DNA of 64,000 nt from Bacteroidota bacterium (GCA_029237775.1 JAQZBR010000005.1:186001-250000), one strand, 5' to 3'; positions 9,388 through 18,261 are shown, counted from the first letter of the stretch. Notes: generated by a model not told the origin, from the sequence alone. Program-made: numbers and translations.

Positions 9388-10107
9388 ATGAATAAAAAAT
9401 GCCGGATAATAATTTTTCTACTTTTCATGTCAACACTTGGCTTTAGCCAAAACAGAACAACGGTCTACCTTTTCCATGGCCAGGGCTCAGATGACCGTAT
9501 ATTTTCCAAACTGCACTTTGGGAATGATTATAAAGTAGTGAATATTGATTTTCCACTTCCCGATAAACACGAAACAATCAAAAGCTATGCACTTAAACTA
9601 AGCTCTCAAATTGATACAACAAGTAAATTCATTCTGATTGGTATGTCGCTTGGAGGAATGATCTGCAGTGAATTATCGGACGTTCTCAAACCCGAACATA
9701 CTATTATTATCTCAAGTGCAAAGTGCAGAAAAGAGCTTCCATTTCGATACAGATTTCAAAAAGACATTCCGTTGAACCGTATAGTTCCTGCAGGACTGAT
9801 TAAAGCAGGCGCATTATTCCTTCAACCGATTGTAGAGCCCGACAGGGATAAAGAGGAAGACACATTCAAAAGTATGCTAAAGGCGAAAGATCCCAGATAT
9901 CTTAAAAGAACGATCAATATGATCGTAAACTGGGATAAAGTGAATTACAGCAAGGACATCACTCATATTCACGGCAACAAAGATCATACAATTCCAGTCG
10001 AAAATGTGAAGGCGGACCATATTATTAAAGATGGATCACACATGATGACGCTGACACGCGCGGAAGAGCTCAACGCAATACTGCAAACTATTCTGGGAAG
10101 TAATTAA
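9388..10107 (+). CDS. Secreted alpha/beta hydrolase
   Basis: A 239-residue alpha/beta-hydrolase-fold protein. Residues 1-20 form a signal peptide ending at GFS/QN. The oxyanion segment FHGQGSDDR lies at 29-37, the nucleophile elbow GMSLGG puts Ser87 in a G-x-S-x-G context, the acid is probably the aspartate of GNKDHTIP near 199, and His218 in KDGSHMM completes the triad. This looks like a periplasmic esterase or lipase-like enzyme with no recognisable specific substrate. Its stop codon shares the palindrome TTAA with the stop of the convergent NlpC/P60 gene. Confidence 0.82.
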   Translation: MNKKCRIIIFLLFMSTLGFSQNRTTVYLFHGQGSDDRIFSKLHFGNDYKVVNIDFPLPDKHETIKSYALKLSSQIDTTSKFILIGMSLGGMICSELSDVLKPEHTIIISSAKCRKELPFRYRFQKDIPLNRIVPAGLIKAGALFLQPIVEPDRDKEEDTFKSMLKAKDPRYLKRTINMIVNWDKVNYSKDITHIHGNKDHTIPVENVKADHIIKDGSHMMTLTRAEELNAILQTILGSN

Positions 10108-10880
10108 ACGATACGCTTCAACAAACGCAAACGGTGGGAGTAATCTTTCTTTTCATTATTAAAGATGCCCTGATGATCGAAGCCATCGATGCGGACTTTG
10201 CCTGAAGCATGAATGATCTTATTATGATCCATTACGATTCCAACGTGGACAATTCTACCTTCGTCATTATCGAAGAAAGCAAGATCACCCGCTTCAGCCT
10301 CTTCAACAAAGCTTAAGGTCTCCCCCTGCTCTGCCTGCTGGTATGCATCACGTTTCAATTTGATGCCATTAAGCTTGTAAACCATCTGAGTGAACCCGCT
10401 GCAATCGATTCCGAAAGGAGTTTTTCCTCCCCAGAGATAGGGTGCATTCAGATACATCATCGCGGTTTCCATGATGCCCGCTTTTGTGAAAGGTAATCGT
10501 CCGTTAATGAAAGCCCCTTCATACAAATAACTTTGATTCTCAACGGCACACTCACCATTATCAAAATTTGGCAGTGTTGAACCGATCGGTACAGGAAATA
10601 ATTGTTTGGTATTGTTATGAGTGATGATCCCGATCAGCTCATTAATAGAATAGATCTCAGTAGAATTAAAAATATCGAATGTTGGCTGAGCAATCGGGAG
10701 AAACTGTTTTTTATCTATCCAGCATTCGTAATTATCGTAGCTGATCTTGATCCGGCACCAGCTCCCCAAAGTTTCAAGCACCTCGAAATGATCACCAAAA
10801 AGAAGCTGTGTTACCATCTCGCTTCGATCGGAGGCTTCCTTTCGGCAGGGGATTATACTTAAATTACAAATACCAAACAT
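10104..10880 (-). CDS. C40 (NlpC/P60) peptidase with N-terminal SH3-like domains
   Basis: A 258-residue cell-wall peptidase of the YkfC type. Residues 1-130 form SH3-like beta domains (LLFGDHFEVLETLGSWCRIKISYD; WIDKKQF). The NlpC/P60 domain follows, with the catalytic Cys160 in GIDCSGFTQMVY, His212 in IVHVGIVMD and His224 in IIHASG. No signal peptide is visible, so like cytoplasmic YkfC-type enzymes it may recycle muropeptide stems (gamma-D-Glu-diamino acid bonds) rather than cut intact wall. Its start lies just upstream of an inverted-repeat-framed gene that separates it from thiolase. Confidence 0.88.
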   Translation of the reverse strand: MFGICNLSIIPCRKEASDRSEMVTQLLFGDHFEVLETLGSWCRIKISYDNYECWIDKKQFLPIAQPTFDIFNSTEIYSINELIGIITHNNTKQLFPVPIGSTLPNFDNGECAVENQSYLYEGAFINGRLPFTKAGIMETAMMYLNAPYLWGGKTPFGIDCSGFTQMVYKLNGIKLKRDAYQQAEQGETLSFVEEAEAGDLAFFDNDEGRIVHVGIVMDHNKIIHASGKVRIDGFDHQGIFNNEKKDYSHRLRLLKRIV

Positions 10881-10889
10881 TGATTTCAG

Positions 10890-10908
10890 GTTCCAGGTTT
10901 AAAGTTTC
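10890..10908. repeat. Left inverted repeat framing the four-helix-bundle gene
   Basis: The 19-mer GTTCCAGGTTTAAAGTTTC matches the reverse complement of positions 11346-11364 at 17 of 19 bases. It sits in a slightly longer run of TTTCAGGTT-type units (10884-10913). Together the two copies frame the gene between them. Confidence 0.6.
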
Positions 10909-10926
10909 AGGTTGACGAACTAGTAA

Positions 10927-11334
10927 CTACGACTTCTGAAAAGTTTCCTTAAATTTTGTTCCTTTTACTTCAGTGGAATTAAGATATCTGATAAAGCTTT
11001 TTAGCTGTTTACTAATATCCTCAGCTTGCTTCCTCAATAATTGAAATTGTTCTTCTGTGATATGTTTACGATCCAGAGCACGGTATAATTGCGATCTCAC
11101 TTCACCGCATGAACCTTTAGCAATGCTTAAGAATTGTCGGAACTCAATTTTTCCATCACGTTCAAACCCTTCAGAAATATTGTCCATAACAGATCCGCTT
11201 GAACCATTTATCTGATCTCGAAGCTTAAAATCCCGTTCAAACGTTCCTGAGTTTGTAAGCGGATAAATAGCATTACATAAAGCTCGGGCATTCTTCCAAA
11301 CTTCAAGATCCTCAAACTTTTCTATTGTAGCCAT
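10927..11334 (-). CDS. Four-helix-bundle protein, 23S rRNA intervening-sequence (S23) type
   Basis: A 135-residue, mostly helical protein. The opening FEDLEVWKNARALCNAIY, the block LRDQINGSSGSVMDNISEGFER and the later GSCGEVRSQLYRALD are signatures of the IVS-encoded four-helix-bundle family first found in spirochaete 23S rRNA insertions, and related to the Avd accessory protein of diversity-generating retroelements. Function of the chromosomal, non-rRNA members is unknown. It stands alone between the NlpC and thiolase genes, framed 18 nt downstream of its stop and 11 nt upstream of its start by imperfect 19-bp inverted repeats, which suggests it arrived as a discrete unit. No reverse transcriptase is nearby. 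Confidence 0.88.
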   Translation of the reverse strand: MATIEKFEDLEVWKNARALCNAIYPLTNSGTFERDFKLRDQINGSSGSVMDNISEGFERDGKIEFRQFLSIAKGSCGEVRSQLYRALDRKHITEEQFQLLRKQAEDISKQLKSFIRYLNSTEVKGTKFKETFQKS

Positions 11335-11345
11335 ACACAGAACAT

Positions 11346-11364
11346 GAAACTTAAAACCTGAAAC
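11346..11364. repeat. Right inverted repeat framing the four-helix-bundle gene
   Basis: GAAACTTAAAACCTGAAAC is the inverted partner of 10890-10908 (17/19 matches). It ends 7 nt short of the thiolase stop codon. Confidence 0.6.
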
Positions 11365-11371
11365 TAAAAAA

Positions 11372-12550
11372 CTATACTAATTCCAAAACAACAGCGCTCG
11401 CACCGCCACCACCATTACAGATCCCGGCAGCACCGAATTTACCTTTGTTTTGTTTTAATACATTGATAAGAGTTACTATAATACGTGCTCCTGAACAACC
11501 AAGCGGATGTCCTAAAGAAACCGCACCACCGTTAACATTAACTTTTGAAGGGTCTAATTTCATTTTCTGCATGTTTACCAAACCTACAGTTGAGAATGCC
11601 TCATTAAGTTCGAAGTACTGCATGTCTTCCATTTTCATACCTGCTTTTGCAACAGCTTTCGGAACTGCGATGGAAGGAGTAGTTGTAAACCATTCAGGAG
11701 CCTGTTCTGCATCAGCGTAACCGCGAAGGATCGCGATTGGCTTTACACCAAGCTTTTCTGCCTTTTCTTTGCTCATCAAAACAACAGCTGCAGCGCCATC
11801 GTTCATAGTCGAAGAGTTTGCAGCAGTCGCTGTTCCTTCTTTAGAAAATGCTCCTTTTAATTCAGGGATCTTATCGAAACGCACATTTTTATACTCTTCA
11901 TCTTCTTTCATTAGGATCGGATCGCCTTTACGCTGAGGAATCTCCACAGGTACGATCTCGTCATTGAATTTTCCGGCAGCCCAGGCAGCCTGTGAACGCT
12001 TGTACGATTCGATAGCAAATTTATCCTGGTCTTCACGGGAGATATTGCACTCTTTCGCACACATATCAGCAGCATTTCCCATCGCGTAATTATTGTACAC
12101 ATCGGTCAAACCGTCTTTCGCAAGTCCATCGATCATAGTAACATTGCCATATTTGCTTCCCCAACGAAGGTTCTCACTATAAAAAGGAACCGCGCTCATG
12201 TTCTCCATTCCTCCTGCAACAACAACATCAGCATCACCACACATAATGCTTTGTGCACCGATCGTGATCGCTTTCATTCCTGAAGCACAAACCTTATTGA
12301 TCGTAGTCGCCTGAACAGTGTCGGGTAAACCTGCGAACTTAGCTGCCTGACGTGCAGGAGCTTGTCCGAGGTTAGCCTGTAATACACTTCCCATATAAAC
12401 TTCCTGAACTTCTTTAGCATCAACACCTGCTTTTTCCAAAGCACCTTTGATTGCTGCAGCGCCTAATTTAGTTGCAGAAACACCTGCCAGTGCACCGCCA
12501 AAACTTCCCATTGGCGTACGTACTGCCGAAATGATATAAACTTCTTTCAT
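11372..12550 (-). CDS. Acetyl-CoA C-acetyltransferase (thiolase)
   Basis: A 392-residue biosynthetic-type thiolase that condenses or cleaves acetoacetyl-CoA. The acylated nucleophile is Cys88 in INKVCASGM, the general-base histidine is His348 in GHPLGCSG, and Cys378 in ICNGGGGAS is the second active-site cysteine. Length and motifs fit AtoB/PhaA-type enzymes throughout, with no insertions. It is monocistronic as far as can be seen: a good Bacteroidota-type promoter lies 53-84 nt upstream, and downstream comes the framed four-helix-bundle gene. Roles in ketone-body or amino-acid catabolism cannot be separated from sequence. Confidence 0.95.
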   Translation of the reverse strand: MKEVYIISAVRTPMGSFGGALAGVSATKLGAAAIKGALEKAGVDAKEVQEVYMGSVLQANLGQAPARQAAKFAGLPDTVQATTINKVCASGMKAITIGAQSIMCGDADVVVAGGMENMSAVPFYSENLRWGSKYGNVTMIDGLAKDGLTDVYNNYAMGNAADMCAKECNISREDQDKFAIESYKRSQAAWAAGKFNDEIVPVEIPQRKGDPILMKEDEEYKNVRFDKIPELKGAFSKEGTATAANSSTMNDGAAAVVLMSKEKAEKLGVKPIAILRGYADAEQAPEWFTTTPSIAVPKAVAKAGMKMEDMQYFELNEAFSTVGLVNMQKMKLDPSKVNVNGGAVSLGHPLGCSGARIIVTLINVLKQNKGKFGAAGICNGGGGASAVVLELV

Positions 12551-12602
12551 AATAAATAATATTGATTTGTTTAGATAGATTTTCGAATTGGAAACTGAGG
12601 TG

Positions 12603-12634
12603 CAAATTTACGCATAATTCGGGCTTTTAACAAA
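12603..12634 (-). promoter_or_regulatory. Bacteroidota-type promoter of the thiolase gene
   Basis: Reading the minus strand, TTTG (12631-12634) is followed after a 20-nt spacer by TAAATTTG (12603-12610), matching the -33 TTTG / -7 TAnnTTTG consensus of Bacteroidota sigma-ABfr. The -7 box is 53 nt from the ATG. Confidence 0.6.
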
Positions 12635-12701
12635 TCCGGAAAACGTAGGGTTAACCATCAATCTTAAGCAAAAATCGTTAAGTTGTGATTTCTGCTAACC
12701 G

Positions 12702-12738
12702 AATGAAGATCCCGTGTCAAGCACGGGATGACTTCATT
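12702..12738. repeat. REP-like palindrome
   Basis: ATCCCGTG-TCAAG-CACGGGAT forms a perfect 8-bp stem, extended by AATGAAG/CTTCATT across a 2-nt bulge. The same core palindrome recurs at 58802-58823. It lies between two divergent genes, so it is not a simple terminator here. Confidence 0.6.
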
Positions 12739-12834
12739 AAGTTTAATTGCTTTAACCTGAGACAGCATGGAGATTAGCAAATTCGTACAGAATCCTCGTT
12801 TTTTTGGTTATTTTCGCATAGCAAAAGACCCATT

Positions 12835-14898
12835 TTGAAAAAGATAATTTCATTCATTCGTCACAGTCACCCAGAAATTTACAAAGGGATACTCTTCCTG
12901 ATTGCGCTTGCTGTTATTGTTTATATTTTTCCAAAGCAGGGAAAGTTTAAATATGAATTTCAGAATTTAAAGGGAAAACCCTGGTTCCACGAAGATCTTA
13001 TCGCACCATTCGATTTCGCCATACAGAAAACTAAAGATGAACTTGAAAAAGAGAAGTCGGAAGTTATTAAGAATGCCAAGCCTTATTTAAAGTATGATGC
13101 GAATATCGCTAAAGAAAAAAAAGCGGCATTTGAAAAAGCATTAAAGGAAAACTGGAATAAAAAAAGTTCAGATTACCTGAAGCAGCGCACGCTTGAATTT
13201 GGACATTCCCTTATTGACAGCATTTATTCCAAAGGAATCATTCAACCTGTAGATGCGCTTGACAACAAGCCTCTGGACTTTTCGGTTTATGTACTAAAAG
13301 ATAATGTTGCAGAGGAGCACGACCTGAACGATTTCTATACAGCAAAATCTGCATACGAATATATTGAAGACAGGCTTTTTGAATCAAAGATCGCTGACAT
13401 TGACAAGATCCTCCCTCTTCTTGAAAACTCAATCGCGCATAACATCTTTTATGATAAGGAAACTACCGATAAGGTTCTAAAGCAATCTATTGCCGATATT
13501 GCTCCTTCACGTGATATAATTTTAAAAGACCAGAGCATTGTTTCCAAGGGTGAAATAATTGATGCGGAAAAATATCAGGTTCTCGAATCCTTGAAGCTCG
13601 AGTATGAAGAACAGTCGAACGGGACAGGAAATTATCTTTTTATTATTCTCGGACAGATCATCATCATTGGGATTTGCCTCGGGGTGCTTGCCGCGTTTCT
13701 TATGTTCTTCCGCAGGGATATTTATTCTGATAATGGTAAAGTAACCTTCATTTTACTTCTCGTTCTGTTGCAGGTGGTTATGGCCCATTTCTCCATCAAC
13801 TCTCAATCGTTCAGTATATACATTCTGCCATTTTGTGTTTTGCCGATCATCGTGCGCTCGTTTTATGATACACGTGTGGCTTTATTCGTGCACATTGTGG
13901 CGGTTCTGATCATTTCTTTCATGGCGCCAAACCGTTTTGAATTTGCTTTCATTCAGCTTCTTGGCGGGATGGTAGCGATCTTCAGCATTGTGAACATGCG
14001 GAACAGGTCTCAGATCTTTGTTTCCGCGGTCCTGATATTTTTAACATACAGTATTTCTTATATCGGCATTACGATCATCCAGGAAGGAAACAACGATGTG
14101 ATCACCTGGTTCGATTTCGCCTGGTTTGGTGTAAGCGCTTTATTGACTTTATTCTCTTATCCTTTGATCTTTGTTTTTGAAAAGATCTTTGGTTTTACAT
14201 CCGATGTCTCCCTTCTTGAATTATCAGATACTAACGGAAAGCTGCTACGTGAGCTGGCTTCCCGTGCTCCGGGAACATTCCAGCATTCACTTCAGGTTGC
14301 TAATCTTGCAGAAGAGGCGATCTACACGATTGGCGGAAACTCGCTATTGGTAAGGACAGGAGCATTGTATCATGATATCGGGAAAATGGAAATGCCAATG
14401 TATTTCATCGAGAATCAGGCTAACGGAATGAATCCTCATGAAGACTTAAGCTATGATGAAAGCGCAGGGATCATTATTTCACACGTGATAAAGGGAATTG
14501 AGATCGCCAAGAAAAACAACTTGCCGGAACAGATCATTGATTTTATCCGTACTCACCACGGAACAACGATGACAGCTTATTTTTACCGTTCATTCAAAAA
14601 AGCATTTCCTGAAGAAGAGATCGATGAGAATAAATTTCATTACCCGGGACCAATTCCTTTTTCCAAAGAAACCGCGGTTTTAATGATGGCCGACTCTGTA
14701 GAGGCTGCATCCCGTAGTTTAAGGAAATACGATTTTGAATCGATCGATATGCTGGTTGAAAAGATAATCGATTCACAGATCGAACAGAATCAATTCATCA
14801 ATGCTGATATTACTTTCAAAGATATTGCCCGCCTAAAAAAGATCTTCAAGAAGAAGCTGATGAATATGTATCACGTGAGGGTTGAGTACCCCAGGTAG
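12835..14898 (+). CDS. 7TM-HD family cyclic-dinucleotide phosphodiesterase (PgpH-like)
   Basis: A 687-residue membrane signalling protein. One N-terminal helix (about 17-32) leads to an extracytoplasmic domain of some 230 residues, then seven helices (about 265-455) and a cytoplasmic HD domain. The HD domain has FQHSLQVANLAEEA, the metal-binding pair His513-Asp514 in YHDIGKMEMPMYFIENQ and a later HHGT. This architecture is that of PgpH, which hydrolyses c-di-AMP in Firmicutes; the same activity is likely but inferred. No ATG is available, so translation should begin at TTG 12835 (LKKIISFIRH). Its 3' end overlaps a dispersed intergenic repeat. Confidence 0.92.
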   Translation: MKKIISFIRHSHPEIYKGILFLIALAVIVYIFPKQGKFKYEFQNLKGKPWFHEDLIAPFDFAIQKTKDELEKEKSEVIKNAKPYLKYDANIAKEKKAAFEKALKENWNKKSSDYLKQRTLEFGHSLIDSIYSKGIIQPVDALDNKPLDFSVYVLKDNVAEEHDLNDFYTAKSAYEYIEDRLFESKIADIDKILPLLENSIAHNIFYDKETTDKVLKQSIADIAPSRDIILKDQSIVSKGEIIDAEKYQVLESLKLEYEEQSNGTGNYLFIILGQIIIIGICLGVLAAFLMFFRRDIYSDNGKVTFILLLVLLQVVMAHFSINSQSFSIYILPFCVLPIIVRSFYDTRVALFVHIVAVLIISFMAPNRFEFAFIQLLGGMVAIFSIVNMRNRSQIFVSAVLIFLTYSISYIGITIIQEGNNDVITWFDFAWFGVSALLTLFSYPLIFVFEKIFGFTSDVSLLELSDTNGKLLRELASRAPGTFQHSLQVANLAEEAIYTIGGNSLLVRTGALYHDIGKMEMPMYFIENQANGMNPHEDLSYDESAGIIISHVIKGIEIAKKNNLPEQIIDFIRTHHGTTMTAYFYRSFKKAFPEEEIDENKFHYPGPIPFSKETAVLMMADSVEAASRSLRKYDFESIDMLVEKIIDSQIEQNQFINADITFKDIARLKKIFKKKLMNMYHVRVEYPR

Positions 14899-14992
14899 TA
14901 CGGATAACGAATCTAAACTAATTTACGAATCGGTGTGCGCGCGTGTCAGTTCGAGTGTTGTTCTATTTCAGAAAACATATCGAGAACGTGTG
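14894..14992 (-). repeat. Dispersed intergenic repeat, copy 1
   Basis: Read on the minus strand this stretch matches 62215-62359. The block 14894-14931 (reverse complement) agrees with 62322-62359 at 32 of 38 positions. A second block shares ACACTCGAACTGACA and GTTCTCGATA in the same order. It runs into the last codons of the 7TM-HD gene and is followed by CTAAG-type direct repeats and a 19-nt palindrome (15014-15032). Confidence 0.6.
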
Positions 14993-15013
14993 AAGCTCGC
15001 TTCTTTTCACCAC

Positions 15014-15032
15014 TCCATAGGAGTCCTATGGA
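15014..15032. terminator. Palindrome, possible terminator between convergent genes
   Basis: TCCATAGGA-G-TCCTATGGA is a perfect 9-bp inverted repeat around one base. It lies in the 227-bp space between the convergent 7TM-HD and T9SS genes. No strong T-tract follows, so it may equally be part of the dispersed repeat. Confidence 0.35.
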
Positions 15033-15125
15033 CTAAGTCACTAAGGCCACTAAGCTTTTGTTGAATGTGCCGCGGAAAGTGTGAAGACTTTAAGCTTCGA
15101 TTTGCCTCACTGAAATTATCTTCGC

Positions 15126-16631
15126 TTATTTTACGATTACAACCTTCTTAGTCACACTACTCCCGAGCTTAAAATAATAAAACCCATTGGAGAATTCATC
15201 AAGGGCAACAGTGAGTTCGTTTACACCATGCTCTATTGCAATCTCTTTTATCAAACAGCCTCGGACATCAAAAATCTCTAGGCTTTTTCCAAGTTGCCCG
15301 ATGCCCGGAGAATAAGTAAGTGTTATAATATTTTGGGCAGGATTCGGAAATAACTTTAACTCTTTCACATCAGATTCATTAATACCAAGTCCACTTGGAA
15401 ACTGCGGGTATTGACCTAAAATAACTACGCCATTCTTTTTAATATAACCTAAATTACCGTTGCATTCGCTCTGAGGCAAACTGGTATGGTCAACGGATCT
15501 TAACATGTAACATCCACATCCCGATATGCATTGATAAATCGAATTATTCTGCTCCATGGGATGCTCATAGCAGGAATCACCCAAATAATATACATCTGAG
15601 GGTATCGAATAACTGAACAGTCCGGCATAATAGGAACTATCATCCATGACAATCTCAAAGGAGCCTATTGAAAGATCATGAACAAGAACCTCTGCAGGCA
15701 TTTCAGTGTAAACTTCGCTCAACAAATCAGTAACCCACCAATGAAGAGTTGTATCTAAAGAAGAAATAAAATCTAAATGAGGGGTAGGATTCCAATTCAT
15801 CTGGTAATGCCAATTTAATTGCTGTGCGTGGTAAAAGACTGTATCACCATTCATGGAATATGTTTTACCGAGTATGGTCCTTACATAACCATAAGGCGGG
15901 TTGGATCCGCCTGTTGGTCCTCCATTACAGCTGCCACTGTAACCGAATTCATCTCCTATATTAAAATCGTTTAATTCACCATTCGTCATAACGTGAATGG
16001 GGTGTATATAAAAAGAAGTAGTATCGTTTGGGAAACTATAAATATCAAACAAGCTTACTATACCATTTAATTTTGAAATTGAAATCGTTTTCGCGTTGAA
16101 CGCATCAAAAACAGAATTTCCATTTTGATCTTTACATTGAAGGGTTATGGTTTTAACTGAGTCTGGTATACCTAATAAATTTTGAAGGGATATAGATGTA
16201 ACTGCCCCTTCAAGATAATTACCATTTGGGTACCTGTATAAAGTCCATTGATTGCCTAAGACTGCATGAGTGCGGATGATAATGGAGTCGTTAAGAGAAT
16301 TAAAAAAGATGTTTTCTCCTGAAGATGTGATTAAAACATGTTTGCCAAGCCAGGATGATCCTTCCTCGTTCATACAAATAGGAAAATTCCAGGTGGTTGA
16401 TGTATCGCGAACAGTATAAAAATTAAATAATAAAGAATCAATTCCGTTGTAATATGAGGAATCAATTCTGATTGCATTGATATTCGTTAATGGATAATCA
16501 TATCCTCCCTGAACAATAGTAGACTTGTAGAAATTTTTCTGGTGTGTTTTGATCGTTTGCCAATCCTGCGAGTTAACAATCACACTGAACAAAAGAAATA
16601 ACGATGAAGTAAGAAGTATTTTTTTTACCAT
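15126..16631 (-). CDS. Secreted T9SS cargo protein, function unknown
   Basis: A 501-residue secreted protein. The ATG at 16631 was chosen because it begins a clean signal peptide (VKKILLTSSLFLLFSVIVNS); a TTG-initiated extension up to 16667 would abut the upstream stop. The middle part is beta-rich with no domain I recognise and contains a CxCY cysteine-rich bend (YQCISGCGCYML, about 384-395). The final ~80 residues (KLFPNPAQN ... SLEIFDVRGCLIKEIAIEHG ... FSNGFYYFKLGS ... KKVVIVK) are a type A T9SS sorting domain. The upstream gene also carries one; the two may be co-transcribed. Confidence 0.8.
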   Translation of the reverse strand: MVKKILLTSSLFLLFSVIVNSQDWQTIKTHQKNFYKSTIVQGGYDYPLTNINAIRIDSSYYNGIDSLLFNFYTVRDTSTTWNFPICMNEEGSSWLGKHVLITSSGENIFFNSLNDSIIIRTHAVLGNQWTLYRYPNGNYLEGAVTSISLQNLLGIPDSVKTITLQCKDQNGNSVFDAFNAKTISISKLNGIVSLFDIYSFPNDTTSFYIHPIHVMTNGELNDFNIGDEFGYSGSCNGGPTGGSNPPYGYVRTILGKTYSMNGDTVFYHAQQLNWHYQMNWNPTPHLDFISSLDTTLHWWVTDLLSEVYTEMPAEVLVHDLSIGSFEIVMDDSSYYAGLFSYSIPSDVYYLGDSCYEHPMEQNNSIYQCISGCGCYMLRSVDHTSLPQSECNGNLGYIKKNGVVILGQYPQFPSGLGINESDVKELKLFPNPAQNIITLTYSPGIGQLGKSLEIFDVRGCLIKEIAIEHGVNELTVALDEFSNGFYYFKLGSSVTKKVVIVK

Positions 16632-16667
16632 TTGTTCAGTTTTAATTAAAGATAGAAAAATATTCAA

Positions 16668-18251
16668 CTATCTCATCACCTTCAACATAGTGGTAGCTAT
16701 CACGCGATCCACGCCAGACTGCACCCGCACCAGATATGATCCTGCACTCAAGCCGCTCGTTTCGATATAGATCGAAGGCTCCTGTCCGTTAAAGTGTTGC
16801 GATGTAACGGACTTCACAACATTACCATTCATATCAGCAATATCGATCGTCAGATATTGAGGTGCCCGCAGGAACAATTGCAAAGTAGCGTTCCCATTTG
16901 TTGGATTAGGATAAAGCGTCATCTTCACATCTTCGTTTACAATATCTTCTGCGATGCCTGTGAAAACTGACATCGGTGTTCTGTTCACAAAAATATCTGT
17001 GTTCCCGGACCGAAGATCGCACCAGTTACTGTAAACATAATTATCCGTTAAGCACACTCCTATAAAATCATTGCCTTTCTGAATATTGATGAATGGCGAT
17101 TGAGCAGAACTTAGATTCTGATCAGGTTTGAAGGTTGTTCCTCCATCCGTTGAAACGCTGGCATACACTTCAAATGGAGATGAAGATGTTCCTCCGGTGT
17201 TTCTTCTGTCGCGCCATGCTACAGAATATTTTCCTGTCGAAGAAAATCCCGTCCAGCACATGTCTTGTCCTACTCCATTTCCTATAGCATCCTGATTAAT
17301 TCTGACAGGCGTTACATTCCAGGTATTACCACCATTATTTGATCTTACACTTAATATATCCGGATCACCATTACGCTGATCAGTGAATGTGTAAACGAGA
17401 TTATTAGCATTCATCGGATTAGCACTCAACACATAACTCCCCTGATAAAGTGTATCGCTGATCGCGGATCCCGAAACGGGATAACCAATGATCTTGGGTA
17501 TAAAGTTAGCGCCTCCGTCAGTAGACTTCATGCATATCATTCTTGGAAATGGACTTTGAGGCGGGTTATAAGAGATATAAGCTACGTATACATTTCCATC
17601 AGCGCCAACAGCAGGGACTCCCATTGAATTAGTTATGAGATTACTAGGAATGCTATCATCCATCATCTTCAGACCACTCCAGGTATTTCCACCATCGGAA
17701 GAGGATTTCATCCAGATATGATGTGGCAAGGCACCTGCTTCAACGCTTTTACTCACAATGTATAATCTGCCGTTGTAGGTTCCGCCACTGTTATCAATGG
17801 CGATCCAGGGACGGTCAACAGGAAAATCCGGTGATTCATTACTGTTGATCACTTTAACAGGTGTACTCCAGCTTGCTCCTCCGTTAATTGATTTCGTTAC
17901 CATCACAAAACCGGAATCCTGTGAAGGATGAGAATCGATATAACTCATGTATGCTATACCGCCACTACTGAATGTTAAGGATACGTCTGCCATCGTAAAT
18001 CCCGGATGTAAATGGGGAATCACGGAAGGTGTGCTCCAGTTTGATCCACCGTCCATAGAATAACTTGTCCCTATCGACAAAGTAAATCCAGAAAGCTTCA
18101 TCCAGCCGGCAATTAAATTATCCGGATTGCTTGGATTTACAGAAATACTAGGTTCGGTATCCCAACCCGCAAGATTGGAAACATTAATGTTTGTTTGTGC
18201 AAAAGAGAACTTCAGACAAGCTACAAATAAAAACAATAATGATCTTTTCAT
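16668..18251 (-). CDS. Secreted BNR/Asp-box repeat protein with T9SS sorting domain
   Basis: A 527-residue secreted beta-propeller protein. Signal peptide at 1-18 (FSFAQ). At least six Asp-box-like motifs occur: SMDGGSNWS, SINGGASWS, SSDGGNTWS, STDGGANF, SNNGGNTW and STDGGTTF, each followed by about 40-60 residues, as in sialidase/exo-alpha-sialidase-fold propellers. The FRIP and catalytic arginines of true sialidases were not recognised, so enzymatic activity is not claimed. The C-terminus (TLYPNPTNGNATL ... LSAGSYLVRVQSG) is a type A T9SS domain. It lies 62 nt downstream of porP/sprF, separated by a hairpin. Confidence 0.85.
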   Translation of the reverse strand: MKRSLLFLFVACLKFSFAQTNINVSNLAGWDTEPSISVNPSNPDNLIAGWMKLSGFTLSIGTSYSMDGGSNWSTPSVIPHLHPGFTMADVSLTFSSGGIAYMSYIDSHPSQDSGFVMVTKSINGGASWSTPVKVINSNESPDFPVDRPWIAIDNSGGTYNGRLYIVSKSVEAGALPHHIWMKSSSDGGNTWSGLKMMDDSIPSNLITNSMGVPAVGADGNVYVAYISYNPPQSPFPRMICMKSTDGGANFIPKIIGYPVSGSAISDTLYQGSYVLSANPMNANNLVYTFTDQRNGDPDILSVRSNNGGNTWNVTPVRINQDAIGNGVGQDMCWTGFSSTGKYSVAWRDRRNTGGTSSSPFEVYASVSTDGGTTFKPDQNLSSAQSPFINIQKGNDFIGVCLTDNYVYSNWCDLRSGNTDIFVNRTPMSVFTGIAEDIVNEDVKMTLYPNPTNGNATLQLFLRAPQYLTIDIADMNGNVVKSVTSQHFNGQEPSIYIETSGLSAGSYLVRVQSGVDRVIATTMLKVMR

Positions 18252-18261
18252 ATCAAATTAT

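Noticed and set aside
10927-11334. Possible diversity-generating retroelement, since the protein family is related to Avd
   Set aside because: No reverse transcriptase, template repeat or variable-repeat target gene was found near it.
16668-18251. Calling the BNR protein a sialidase
   Set aside because: Asp-box repeats alone do not show sialidase activity; the FRIP motif and catalytic arginine triad were not found.
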